Below, piece after piece: positions 33,701-44,631 of a DNA stretch of 64,000 bases. The stretch comes from Tupaia tana (lineage: Eukaryota > Chordata > Mammalia > Scandentia > Tupaiidae). The stretch lies in NCBI GenBank assembly GCA_026018925.1, contig JAKSZU010000020.1, positions 41,323,102-41,387,101 on the forward strand. Direction: 5' to 3'. The position numbers and the translations under genes were made by a program. The number at the start of each line of letters is the position of its first letter. Position 1 is the stretch's first letter. Below the pieces are notes generated by a model. It did no database searches. It saw only the letters and a list, made by a program, of their open reading frames with translations, and was not told the origin of the DNA.

Positions 33701-36700
33701 TTCTTGGAGATCTGGTCTGGTGTCGGTAAATTCTTTCAGGTTTTGTTTATCTGAGAATGTTTTTATCTTTTCTTCCTATATGAAGGATAATCTCACCAGG
33801 TACAGTATTCTTAGTTGAAATTGCCTTTCCCTTAACACTTTGAATATGTTTTCCCATTCTTTCTTTGCTCGCATTGTTTCCAGTGAGAGGTCCACTGTGA
33901 GCCTGATGGGATATCTTTTGGAGGTAACTTGATGTTTCTTTCTTGCTAATCTTTTTTTTTCTTTTTTTGGAGAGGTTTTTGCTATAGGGCGCGTGCGCTC
34001 CTCAGACAGACAGAGAGACAGAGAGATAGAAAGCAAGAAATCACCCCCCAGGGGGGATGGCCACCCCACAATCCCTTCTCCTCTGTTCTCCTCTTGGGAT
34101 CTTGGGCTTGCACGCACATATTCCCAGTGTGAGTTTAAGCCACCGGGTCCAGGACTCGAACCGCAGTCGACTACATGGAAGTCCAGCGACATAGCCATTA
34201 CGCTAACTGCTGGTCCCCATCTGATTATTTTTTATGGTGTGAATTTCCTCTTTCAGATCTTGCAAGAACTTTCTCACCTCCTGGAACTCGTCCGCTCCTT
34301 TCTCCTGCCTCTTCTGCAGTTCATTGTCTCTCTTCTCTTCCATCTCTGATAGCTTTGTCACTATGAACATTCTAAATTCTTTATCTGACGTTTCTACGAG
34401 TTCCATTATACTGTCTGAGGATGAAGAGGAGTTGTTCCTTTCCCTTGGAGGAGAGTTGTTTTCCTGCTTTCTCATATTTCTTGTGAGCCTGGGTGATTTC
34501 TAGTCATCTGACTGATGGTGCATTTCTTCCTAATTCTTGAAGTTCAATCTGAGCTTTCAGAGGCGTGCAGGAGGAGGTGATCTGCAATCTCTCTTCCGTT
34601 CCATTTTCACTCTTTGTGCATCAGATTCAGTGGGAATAGAGGACTATTCTGACTTTAGTCATATTCAGATGTTTGGATCCTGTTTGCTTTGACCTGTCTA
34701 GACACTCAGCATGTGGAGGCTGAGCAGCCAAGGGATGAAGTTAGAGGAGAAAGAAAAAGATTAGAGAAGAGGAAAGGAGAAGAAGAAAAAGAAGGACAAT
34801 GAAAAAAATTATATTTTAATTTTAAAAAGCAAAAATGAAAACCGTGCAGCGTGCACACACACTGGGCGAAAACACTGTTTCACAGCTTAAGTTCAGTAGC
34901 CATCTCAGGATGGGCCTGGGTTTGTGTCTCCCGAAGTGGAAGGAGAAAGGCACAAATTAGCACAATAAAGAAGGGGCTTGAGAGCCCAGAGAATACTTTA
35001 TTAAAAAATTTTTCTTAATTAAAAAAAAAATTAAAAGACACAGGGAGACACAGAGATAGAATGATGGAGAGGAGGGGACAGAGGTCGCCCCACCCACTAG
35101 GAATGAATCTGGAGGGCGATGTCTCAGCAAACGATCTTCAGTTTTAGTCCCTGAAAGCAATATTTCGCAGCTCAAGTTCAGTAGCCGTCACCACTTGTTG
35201 TATTTTAAAAAGAATAGTTATTTGGGACCAGCAGATGGCTATGTTACGCTGGACTCTCATGTAATCACGGTTCAAGGCCTGAATCCAACAGCTTAAAAAC
35301 TCACACCAGGCGCATGTGCATGCGTGCCCAAAATCCCAAGAGGAGACTGGAGGAGAAGGGATTGGAGGTGAATGATCACCCAGGAGGTGATTGTTTACTC
35401 TCTGTCTCTCTGTCTCTCTCTCTCTCTGTCCAGTGAGCACATGCACCCTATAGCACAAACCTCTTTTTTTGGGAAAAATAAAGGAAAAAAAAATAGTCAT
35501 TCTGATGAGTTTGCAGTTTTGGTCTGTATTTCTTTAACAGTTAGTGCTATCGAGCATCTTTCCATGTTCTTATTGGTTATTCGTATATATTCTTGGGAGA
35601 AAAGTCTTTCAACTCCTTTGCCCATTTTTGAAGGTTTTTTTTGTTTGTTTTGTTTTGTTTTTGCCATAGGGCATGTGCACTTGCCAGAGAGATAGAGAGG
35701 GACAGTGAAAGGAGAAGGGAAAAATCACTTCTTTCATGCCACAATCTATTCTCCTCTTGGGATTTTGGGCATGCATGCACAGGCACCCAACATGAGTCTC
35801 AAGTCACCAGATCTGAGACTTGAACCGTGGTCGGCCACGTGGGGGCCCAGCAGCACCTTGCCACTGTGCCACCCACTGACCCCTGCCCATTTTTTTTTTT
35901 TTTTTTAGAGGTTTTCGCTATAGGACGTGTGCGCTCACCAGACAGACAGAGAGAGACATAGAAACAGAAAGCGAGAAATCACTCCCCAGGGGGGATGGCC
36001 ACGCCGCAATCCCTTCTCCTCCATTCTCCTCTCGGGATCTTGGGCACGCACGCACACATGCCCGGCGTGAGTTCTAAGCCACCGGGTCCGGGATGCGAAC
36101 CGCAGTCGACTACGTGGGAGTCCAGCGACATAGCCATTACGCTAACTGCTGGTTCCCCTCCTCCTGCCCATTTTTTAATTGGGTTGTTTGGTTCTTCTGT
36201 GAGTCTTTTCTTTTTTTTTTTACTTTACTTATTTATTTATTTATTTTAATTTGACCAGAAAGGGACAAAGAGAGAGGGAAAGTGAGAAAGCAAGCCGCCA
36301 GGTCCGGGACTCGAACCACCATTGGCCATGTGGGAGTCCAGTGCCCTTAACCACCACGCCACCTGGTGGCCCCTCTTTTGTGAGCCTTTAGTTTCACAAC
36401 ACTCGATCAGAGGCCCCATGTCTCACCACTGAACTGTCAAGATGCTGAGTCGGGACTTACCACTGTCAGGATGGCGGACAGGGTGAAGGAGATGTTGACG
36501 TGCGTGGGGACGCTGTAGTTGGTGGCTGGACGGAAGGCCTTTCTGTCAAACACTGCTTGGAAGGCAGCGGGGTCCACTCCACGTTGGTCGAAGCCTGAGC
36601 AATTGATGGTGGAAGTGTCGCCTCTTGCTGCAGAGAGCAGAGACTCTGAGAGAGGCGTGCTAGGGCAGGGGCTGGGGAGTGTTTCTGTGCGGGGACACAG

Positions 36701-37466
36701 AGAGGAGTGCGTGAGTCCTTCTTCCTGGGCCAGGGACGGCGGGCTGAGGGTAGGCAAATGGTGGAAGTGGATGAGGTGAGCTGACTCAGAGCTCTGTCCT
36801 CAATTCCATTGTTTCTGTCCCCATGCAAAGCGCGTCCGAATGTGTATGCAAACCCAGGCCTGAGCAGCCCTCTACACTGTCCTGCTGTGTCCTTAGTGTC
36901 TTACCACGGACTCGGCCCCTTCCCTCAGTGCCCTGCTACTGTTCACGTCTGTCCTTGAGCCACTGGGGACACGGCAGTGACAAATGTTGCAATCACAGTT
37001 CCCTTTCTCACTGTATTAATAAGGCATAGATGGTCATAAATTAATAAGGAAGTGAGCAGGCAGGCAGTGTGCGCATGAAGGGGCCTTCAGGAAGCCGCTC
37101 GGCTTCTCGGTGGAATGAGTGCTGTGTCTCTACTGTGCGCTGTGATGTTCTTCTCTAAAACTCGGCAGTCCTCGTTCACCCAGGCTACCTTAAAGAGCAT
37201 TCCCCGATAGACATATCATACCTAGTTTATTTCTAATAGTACTTTGTGGAGCATAAACAGGTCATTGTGTGGTGACAGCTTCTGATAGAGTCTATTTTTT
37301 AAAACTTTAGAAGAAAAAATGCTACAGAGCACCTGCACTCGTCCAGGAGGAACAGAGAGAGACGGGGGAGAGTGAGAGAGCCCTGTAGGGGGATGGCCAG
37401 GCCCACCCCCTTCTCTTCCGTTCTTCTCTCCAGATTCCTCCCTTCTCCTCTCTTCCGTTCTCCTCT

Positions 37467-37512
<46 letters not shown>

Positions 37513-38111
37513 GTATTTTTCAAGCCACCAGGTCTGGGACTTGAACTGCATGGTTGGCCATGTGGGATCCACCCACCTTAACCACGACACCACCTGGCTG
37601 ACCTGGTAGAGTCTCCCTTTTTTCCCTCTGACATTATACTAACCCTCATTGCTCATTTTCAATCATGTACAATTCAAAATTGTAAAAATTATACTGAAAA
37701 ATGTTCCTCTTTCACCACAGATCTTCCCAAGCACCTCCGCCCCCTGAGCATCCTCTCTGGCCCATTTCATTTGGCTTCAAGAGAGCTGATCAAGAAGGAT
37801 TTTATTTTTTTTCTTGACATTAGCTGATATTCAGAAACCGTAGGAATATATCCTATGCCTGGTAAGAGAGAGATGTGGGCAGGAAAAGGCCAACGGAAGC
37901 ATGGGGGCATAGCTATGGAGAAGTGCCGGGGGCCGGGGCACGTCATTCAGTTTTCCAAAACGAGCGTCCCAACCAGGCCTCTGTAGGCAGAGCCACGAGC
38001 CTGTTTCCTCTGTCCCCGCCTTCCTTGGTCTCAGCCCCACTTACCGTGCAGCGGCAGGAAGAGGAGGAAGCGGAGGAGGACTCTGGCCCCTCGGAGCCCG
38101 CCTCGGTCCAT
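27567..38111 (-). CDS. HTR3D: 5-hydroxytryptamine receptor 3D subunit, complete full-length gene
   Basis: Second 5-HT3 receptor subunit gene, nearest to ABCC5 as in human. Nine exons with GT/AG boundaries and exon lengths (67 coding, 167, 45, 110, 170, 161, 205, 216, 230) identical to the HTR3C gene give 456 residues and no stop. Visible parts: signal peptide 1-22, ectodomain with [11 protein letters not shown] and [11 protein letters not shown], Cys-loop C162-C176 ([15 protein letters not shown]), M1, M2, M3, cytoplasmic loop, and M4 ending LWNT. HTR3D-type segments are GGTKKLS, FIEEF and [20 protein letters not shown]. Human HTR3D is atypical and lacks a normal N-terminus, so this full-length form stands out. 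Lys298 replaces the Asp at the outer end of M2. Exons 7-9 are nearly the same as in HTR3C. Confidence 0.85.
27918..28133 (-). CDS. HTR3D: HTR3D exon 8 (M3 and loop)
   Basis: 216 bp; acceptor GCCCTCAG, donor GTAAGG. Encodes the same M3 as HTR3C. Intron 8 (27,797-27,917) is also about 96 % identical to HTR3C intron 8. Confidence 0.9.
28273..28477 (-). CDS. HTR3D: HTR3D exon 7 (M1, M2)
   Basis: 205 bp; acceptor CCCCCCCCCAG, donor GTATGG. Encodes [15 protein letters not shown] and M2 [14 protein letters not shown], where Lys298 replaces Asp. Confidence 0.9.
28478..29497. repeat. HTR3D intron 6 with a type B SINE
   Basis: A minus-oriented type B SINE lies at about 29,071-29,323. The rest of the intron shows nothing else recognised. 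Confidence 0.75.
29498..29658 (-). CDS. HTR3D: HTR3D exon 6
   Basis: 161 bp; acceptor CCCTTTGCAG, donor GTGAGC. Encodes [20 protein letters not shown] through QYDQIIFYV. Confidence 0.9.
29835..30004 (-). CDS. HTR3D: HTR3D exon 5 (Cys-loop)
   Basis: 170 bp; acceptor GCACACAG, donor GTGGGT. Encodes [19 protein letters not shown], the Cys-loop [15 protein letters not shown] and FGSFLYT. Confidence 0.9.
30257..30366 (-). CDS. HTR3D: HTR3D exon 4
   Basis: 110 bp; acceptor GTCTCCTCCAG, donor GTGAGT. Encodes [19 protein letters not shown] through [11 protein letters not shown]. Confidence 0.9.
30535..30845 (-). repeat. Type B SINE in HTR3D intron 3
   Basis: Minus-oriented copy with two long T runs at the left and the head AACTGCTGGTCCC at the right; a small internal duplication (ATTGGGCACACACACAT) is present. 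Confidence 0.8.
31134..31178 (-). CDS. HTR3D: HTR3D exon 3 (45-bp mini-exon)
   Basis: [15 protein letters not shown] between acceptor TGTCCTCCCAG and donor GTAAGA. Same length as in HTR3C. Confidence 0.9.
31293..32145. repeat. SINEs in HTR3D intron 2, proximal part
   Basis: Type C plus about 31,293-31,525; type B plus 31,541-31,805; type A minus 31,975-32,145. Confidence 0.7.
32146..36215 (-). mobile_element. Layered L1 fragments and SINEs in HTR3D intron 2
   Basis: 32,146-32,835 and 35,490-36,215 look like one old L1M-type 3' region read antisense (for example GTTTTCCACAGCAGCTGCACC and CCCATTTTTTAATTGGGTTG). It is split by younger material. 33,480-33,955 and 34,219-34,900 form a second minus-strand L1 fragment; its 34,475-34,219 part encodes an ORF1p-like N-terminus ([14 protein letters not shown], then a charged coiled coil). 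SINE insertions: B minus 33,960-34,218, B plus 35,225-35,470, C minus 35,638-35,883, B minus 35,891-36,158. 34,730-35,220 is A-rich and unassigned. Confidence 0.55.
36220..36378 (-). repeat. Type A SINE
   Basis: Ends GCCACCTGGTGGCCCC about 80 bases from the splice donor of HTR3D exon 2, so transposon DNA comes close to the exon without touching it. Confidence 0.8.
36461..36627 (-). CDS. HTR3D: HTR3D exon 2
   Basis: 167 bp; acceptor CTCTCTGCAG, donor GTAAGT. Encodes [20 protein letters not shown] through [13 protein letters not shown]. About 89 % identical to HTR3C exon 2, clearly less than exons 7-9. Confidence 0.9.
37305..37610 (-). repeat. Type C SINE with (CA)n microsatellite
   Basis: Old copy in HTR3D intron 1. 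A perfect (CA)n run at about 37,471-37,510 has grown inside it. Confidence 0.7.
38045..38111 (-). CDS. HTR3D: HTR3D exon 1 (signal peptide)
   Basis: ATG at 38,111-38,109 opens [20 protein letters not shown], a clear signal peptide, ending at a GTAAGT donor. Length and phase match HTR3C exon 1. Confidence 0.85.
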
Positions 38112-38235
38112 CTTCCTCTCCTGGGCTCTCCTCTGGGGACTTAGTGAGGATGTTAAGTTTAAAAGACCACAGGCCACACCTTGAGCGCCAGCTTTGAATA
38201 ACACAAGTGTCAGGTAGCATTAACCACCCCTCTAA
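38112..38235 (-). promoter_or_regulatory. HTR3D: HTR3D 5' flank, shared with HTR3C
   Basis: Aligns in blocks with the HTR3C 5' flank (8,810-8,945). A TCTTTTAAA element about 45 bases upstream of the ATG on the minus strand could act as a weak TATA box. Confidence 0.45.
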
Positions 38236-38427
38236 GGATCACCCCGGTGACACAGAATGTCACGGAGTGAACCTCCCTGAGCTAACTGGGTCTGAACCAG
38301 GCCTCTGAAGCAATCTGGCAAATCAGTTTAGAGAGGAGGCAAAAAGATTTGGTCACTAGAGCAGTGCAAATGACCTCCTCGTCTTTCAGGTCCTTCTGGC
38401 ACACAATGCATCATTGAGAAAGCCCCC

Positions 38428-40060
38428 AGGACCAGCAGGTGGCGTAATGGTTACATCGCTGGACTCCCACATAGTCAACCATGGTTCAAGTCCCAGACCC
38501 GGCTGCTTAAAACTCATGCCAGGCACGTGTACGTGCGTGCCTAAGATCCCGAGAGGAGAATGGAGGAGAAGGGATTGTGGCATGGCCATCCCTCAGGGGT
38601 TGATTTCTGGCTTTCTGTCTGGCTGTCTGTCTGTCTCTCTCTCTCTCTCTCCAGCAAGCACACGTGCCATACATCAAAAATTTATCTTAAAAAAAAACAA
38701 GAGAGAAAGTACATAATGATTGCCATTGCCATCAAGTAGCACCTGTGCTTATTTGAACCCTGCTGCCATCTTTAAAAAACAAATCAGGGCCAGCAGGTGG
38801 TGTGGTGGTTGGGGCACTGGATCCCATATGGCCAACTCTGTGGTTTGAGTCCCAGACCCGGCAGCTTGTAAAACATGTCAGGTATGTGTGCATGCCTGCC
38901 CAAAATCCCGAGAGGAGAATAGAGGAGAAGGGATTGTGACACGGCCACCTCCCCGGGGATTTCTCCCTTTCCCTCTCTCTGTGTCTCTCTGTCTTTCTCC
39001 AGTGAGTGCATGTGTCCTATGGCAAAAAGTCTAAAAAGACACACATGTGCCTGGCTTGAGTTTAAGCCACTGAGTTTGGACTTGAACCAAGGTCAACTAC
39101 ATGGGAGTCCAGTGACATAGCCATTATGCCAACTGCTGGTCCTTTTTTCCTTCTTTAAAAATTAACTTTAGGGGAACCAGTAGTTAGCGTAATGGCTATG
39201 TCGCTGGACTCCTACGTAGTCGATCGCGGTTCCCTTCCCGGACCCGGTGGCTTAAAACTCACGCCGGGCGCGTGTGCGTACGTGCCCAAGATCCCAAGAG
39301 GAGAATGGAGGAGAAGGGATTGCGGCGTGACCATCCCCCCTGGGGGGTGATTTCTCACTTTCTGTCTCTATGTCTCTCTCTGTCTGTCTGGTGAGCGCAC
39401 GCGCCCTATAGCGAAAAACCTCTCCAAAAAAAAAAAAAAAATTGACTTCATTGGGGCTTGGGACCAGCAGTTAGCGTAATGGCTATGCCACTGGACTCCC
39501 ACGGTTCGAGTCCCAGACCTGGTGACTTAAACTCATGCCGGGCGCATGTGCGTGTGTGCCCAAGATCCCGAGAGGAGAATGGAGGAGAAGGGATTGCGGC
39601 GTGGCCATCCCCCCTGGGGGGTGATTTCTCACTTTCTGTCTCTGTCTCTCTCTGTCTTTCTGGCGAGCGCACTCGCCCTATAGCAAAAACCTCTCCAAAA
39701 ATAAAGGACTTCATTGGGGCTGACAGGCGGCATGGTGGTTGGGGTGCTGGACTTCCATATGGGTGACCATGGTTTGAGTCCGGATTGGTGGCTGCTTTAT
39801 CACTTTCCCTCTCTCTCTGGTCAAATGAAATAAAATAATAATGATGATAAATAAAAATTACATAAATAATTATTTAATTTAAAAATTTACTCTATTTTAA
39901 AGAGTTATTTTATTTAACTTTATTTATTTATTTATTTTAATTTGACCTGAGAGGGTCAGAGAGAGAGAAAGTGAGAAAGCAAGCCACCAGGTCCAGGATT
40001 TGAACCTCAGTTGGCCATCTGGGAGTCCAGCGCCCTTAACCACCATGCCATCTGCTGGCC
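38428..40060. repeat. SINE cluster upstream of HTR3D
   Basis: Type B plus 38,428-38,695; type C plus 38,786-39,040; type B minus head fragment 39,042-39,141; type B plus 39,174-39,440; type B plus 39,457-39,705; type A plus 39,716-39,890; type A minus 39,895-40,060. Two near-consensus type B copies in tandem share high similarity. Confidence 0.8.
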
Positions 40061-41976
40061 CCCTACTTAATTTTGCTTTTAAGTTTTATTTTGATATTTT
40101 TCCATGACAGGGGTGTGGAGGGGGAGAGAGACAGTCACCTCCAACAGGGTATTCACTCTGCAGTTCAACCCCCAGACTCAGCCAGCCGGGATCACAGGCA
40201 GCTGCACCGCAGTCGTGCACAGAGGCCCTCGGGATGCACACCCGGGAGCTTCCCCTGTAGCTTCCGCATCGTGGAACATGGTCGTTACCATGGCACCACT
40301 ACAGCTTACCTGGAAATTGTTTTCAGATGAGCATTTCCCAAAGCATTTTCTTCAGAACGCTAGTCTGCAGGATGTTAAAAGCTGCTTCTGGAAAATTATT
40401 TTTGTTATTTCATGTTCAAATAAATTGAGAAAATGCTGAATTAAACAAGGCTAGATAGGCTTTGTTACTGCAGGCTATCTTAGAATATTTAGCTGAAATA
40501 GTATGACTTGTGAATGTCATATATACAATTACCCAAACTTAGCCAACTTCGGATATTCCTCTCTCTCAGAATATCTTGCATGACTAGTTTTTCAGGGATT
40601 ATTTTAACAAATAACTGCTTTGCTTTAAGCAAACAGAAGGAATATTAAAAAAAAAACTTGAAAAAACTGTCTCAAATTTGCTACAGATAGAATATAGAAT
40701 ACAAATAACATCTGTATGAATAACTCTAGAAACTAAAAATTAACTAGATTAGTGGGTTTTTTAAAGAATTATTTTATTTAACTTTATTCATTTATTTTAA
40801 TTTGACCAGAGAGGGACAGAGAAGGGGGGGAGTAACAAAGCAAGTCGCCAGGTCTGGGACTCCAACTACGGTCAGCCATAGTGGGGGTCCAGCACCCTTA
40901 TCCGCTGCTCCACCTGCTGGCTCCGGATTAGAGTTTTAAAGCCTAAAGTTTAATTCGAACTGTGAGATGGACAAGCAAGTAGAAAGTTAAATAGATAAAC
41001 ATTTCAAGCTGTTTCTGAGCCTCTGCACAGTAAGAACAGACTGACAGGAGAAGGATCGCTTTTGTTCTCTCCGCCTGGATCACTGACCTGCCAGCTGAGG
41101 CCACGTGCCACGTGCCCAGGTCTAATTTTAGGATGGGCGTTTGAAAGCAGGCTTTGATGTTGCTGCTCCTCAGACAGGCCCACACGGTAACCTCGGTAGC
41201 AGAAAGGCAATGCTGATTTTCCTCATCAGTGGTCTCTTATAATCAATAAAGTCTGCTATTTGTGTCTTTAGAGGGCATATTTTTTTCCTCATGGAACTCA
41301 ATAAGTGAATTATTTTCACTGACAAGTAAATGCAGCCACACACATTTCTAATTTTCTCGAACAGATATTCACACGAAAGGACTGTCATCACCAGTGTAGA
41401 CCAAGGTTATTTGTCTCTTCTTCTGATCAAAAGCCCTTATTTATAAACCGAAGCACTCGACAAGCTTTGGGGGCTGGATGGGAGTAACATTCTTCTAAGC
41501 CTGCCTAGACTCGGTTTGCCAGAAGAAGCCATCTTGGCTGGGCTACTGGTTCTGCCTTCTCCGGCTTCGTGGGACCCTGGTGTGTCCCAGAGTGCAGCCT
41601 GGCGCATGCCCAGCCCAGGTGTCACGACCAAGTAGGAGTGTTCCCTGTGCGTCTTGTCATTAGAGGTATGAGACACGCCGCATCGTTTCATTGTTAATCG
41701 CCCTGCTGGGAGGATTAAAATCCCAAATCCTGTGTAGGCCGCGATGTTTATTTTAGCTGAGATTTAGAAGGTTGCTCTGGGTGCAGGGAACAGCTAGAGT
41801 AGAAGCATGGAAATCAGTGCTGTGGGAGCTCAGATTTGACTAGGAGAGTGACAGGAGATGGGGCTGTGGCATCACGCAGGGCCAGATCACGGAAGGCATA
41901 TTGAGCTGAGGTTTGGTTTTATTCTACAGCCTAGTGCTTCCCAAACGTAAATGAAATTCAGACCCCTTTTAAGAGA
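40061..41976. other. Mostly unique intergenic DNA
   Basis: One minus type A SINE at about 40,760-40,925. The rest holds no coding exon, RNA gene or repeat that I recognise. Confidence 0.5.
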
Positions 41977-43560
41977 AACAGTTCTGGGCCAGCAGGCGAC
42001 GTGGTGGTTAAGGTGCTGGATTTCACACACCAACTGCACACAGGTCAAGTCCCAGACCCGGCAGCTTGAAAATCATGCTGGGCACGTGTGCAAGCCCAAG
42101 AATCTCTAGAAGAAAATGGAGGAGAAGGGATTGCAGTGTGGTCATCTGTTCTGGGGGTGATTTCTCACTTTCCCTCCCTTTCCCGCCCTTTCCCTCTGCA
42201 AGTGCACTTGTCCTAGAGCAAACAAAGATAAAGAAAACATTCTCTCAGACTCCTGGGGTTGACTTAAGTTACTTACAGTACGACTTCGATGTGTATATTC
42301 ATAAAAACCACATACAAAGTACTCATGCTTATCGCTCGGACACCGGTATAAAATTAACATTGGCCTCGCGGTGGCTCAGCAGTGAACAATGCTTTGTGAT
42401 GCATTTCCAGGACCTTATGGAAGGCCCTGGGGTCCTTTCCTGAGGTCTCCCTGTGCAGGCTGGGCCTGCGTGGGCCTGTGCTGTCTGCTGGAGCTGGGGT
42501 GCAACACCGGGACCCTGTTCCAAGTGCCTGTTGCTTTCTCTGTCTCCTCTTATGAAAGAAAGAAACTAAATAGACAAAATTAAATAAAAATTTACACATT
42601 ATTTATATGCAAGACTACAAAATGAACATAACACTAACTTATTGTGGTGGATGATCATTTCGCTAAAATTATATAATTGCTGGGACCAGCAGATGCCGTA
42701 GTGGTTACGTCACTAAACTCCCACATAGTTGACCGTGGTTCGACTCCTGGACCTGGTGGCTTGAAACTCACTCTGGGCGTGTGTGCATGTGTGTCTAAAA
42801 TCCTAAGAAGAAAATGAAGGGAAGGGATTGCAGTGTGGCCATCCTCCAGGAGTGATTTCTTGTTTTCTGTCTCTCTGGTGAGCACATGGGCCCCATAGCA
42901 AAAATCTCTTTAAAAAAATGATGTAATTGCTGTCCATTTTTTCCCTTCTTTTTAAGGAGTTAGTTGGGCCAGCAGGTGGTGGGGTTGTTGGTGCTAGATC
43001 CCATCTGGTGGAGTGAATGGTTCGAGTCCTAGACCTGGTAGCTTGAGAAACACACTGGACACAGGTCTGAGCATGCCCCAAATCCCAAGAAGAGTAGAGA
43101 AGGGACTGCAGCATGGCCATCCTCCCTAGGGGTGATCTCTCACTTTTCCTCTCTCTGTCTCTGTCTCTCTCTGGCAAGTGTACATGCCCTATGACAAAAA
43201 TCTAATAACAACAACAAAAAGAAAGCATAAGCTTTTGAACACTGTGTAACTTTTTTAAAAAAAATCAATTTGATAGAACATTTCAATATAATAGTTAAAA
43301 AAATATTAAAAAGTAGGCCAGCAGATGGCGTGGTGGTTAAGGTGCTGGACTCCCACACAACTGACCACGGTTCAAGTCCTGGACCTGGTGACTTGAAAAC
43401 CTGGTGGCTTGCACATGTGTGCATGCGTTCTCAAAATCCCAGGAAGAGAACAGGAGAGAAGGGACTGCAGCATGGTCGTCCCCTGGGAAGTGATCTCTCA
43501 CCTTCTCATTGTCTCTCTTCAGTGAGTGCACATACCCTATGGCAAAATATTTTTTAAAAA
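41977..43560 (+). repeat. SINE cluster
   Basis: Type C plus 41,977-42,240; type B plus 42,680-42,915; type C plus 42,967-43,210; type C plus 43,315-43,560. Unique DNA at 42,241-42,679. Confidence 0.7.
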
Positions 43561-43591
43561 TTATTTTTTAAAGCAATTCTTTATTTCATAC

Positions 43592-44631
43592 TAACTACTA
43601 CTTTTTTTTATTATCTTTTTTTTATTACATTGAATTACATATAACTTTACAGTGTATTACATTGCTTTTTCAAAAGGGAATGCCATGCATGTCAGTCAGT
43701 ACAGAGACATTAATCTCCCCGCTTCAACATTCAATATCTTTCCTATGTTTCCCCCAATCATTATTATTATTATTCTAATTATTTTTTATGATAAACATGA
43801 TTTTTTTTTCCAATTATCAGATCATAAAGTTCCCAACAATAGGAAATGTAGACTGCACTCAGGGCTGGACCAAGGGTGGGTCTCGTGCAGCCCCGCAAAT
43901 GTAGGTGAATCTCCATGGAACACAGTTTCAGGAACGCGGCTCAGGAAAGCAGAGACGGCCATCAGCGGTTGCGGCACGCGGGGCAGATCCCGGCCACGGC
44001 CCGCGGGGGCAGAGCCCCGGCCAAGGCACGCGGGGCAGAGCCCCGGCCACGGCACGCGGGGGCAGAACCCGGCCACGGCACGCGGGGCAGGGCCCTGGCC
44101 ACGGCACGCGGGGCAGGGCCCGGCCACGGCACGCGGGGCAGAGCCCCGGCCACGGCACGCGGGGCAGGCCCCGGCCACGGCACGCGGGGGCAGAGTCTCG
44201 GCCACGGCACGCGGGGGCAGACCCCCGGCCACGGCACGCGGGGCAGAACCCCGGCCACGGCACGCGGGGCAGAACCCCGGCCACGGCACGCGGGGCAGAG
44301 TCCCGGCCACGGCACGCGGGGCAGAGTCCCGGCCACGGCACGCGGGGCAGACCCCGGCCACGGCACGCGGGGGCAGAGTCCCGGCCACGGCACGCGGGGC
44401 AGGTCCCGGCCACGGCACGCGGGGCAGAGTCCCGGCCACGGCACGCGGGGCAGGTCCCGGCCACGGCACGAGGGGGGCAGACCCCGGCCACGGCACGCGG
44501 GACAGGGCCCCAGCCACGGCACGCGGGGCAGACCCCGGCCACGGCACGCGGGGCAGAGCCCCGGCCACGGCACATGGGGCAGACCCCGGCCAAGGCACGC
44601 GGGGCAGACCCCGATAACTACTACTTTTTTT
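43592..44631 (-). mobile_element. Composite VNTR retroelement (SVA-like architecture)
   Basis: TAACTACTACTTTTTTT occurs at 43,592-43,608 and 44,615-44,631, a 17-bp target duplication. Read on the minus strand the element runs: GC-rich VNTR (44,609 to about 43,965), a unique segment of about 340 bp, AATAAA and an A-rich tail ending at the left duplication. VNTR plus unique 3' part plus A tail is the layout of hominoid SVA elements, but no sequence kinship to SVA is claimed. A similar ACTACT-T motif also lies beyond the neighbouring type A SINE, so the insertion order needs care. Confidence 0.6.
43965..44612. repeat. GC-rich minisatellite, 25 units of about 26 bp
   Basis: Tandem copies of GGCCACGGCACGCGGGGCAG plus 4-8 variable bases (AGTCCC, ACCCC, AGCCCC). 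I count 25 copies of the GGCACGCGGGG-type core, a few altered (GGCACGAGG, GGCACATGG). The array is CpG-rich in a low-GC neighbourhood. All reading frames stay open because stop codons are absent from the unit. Confidence 0.9.

Noticed and set aside
34219..34475. Independent host gene for a 90-residue coiled-coil protein
   Set aside because: The start and charged coiled coil match an L1 ORF1p N-terminus, cut off by a SINE insertion.
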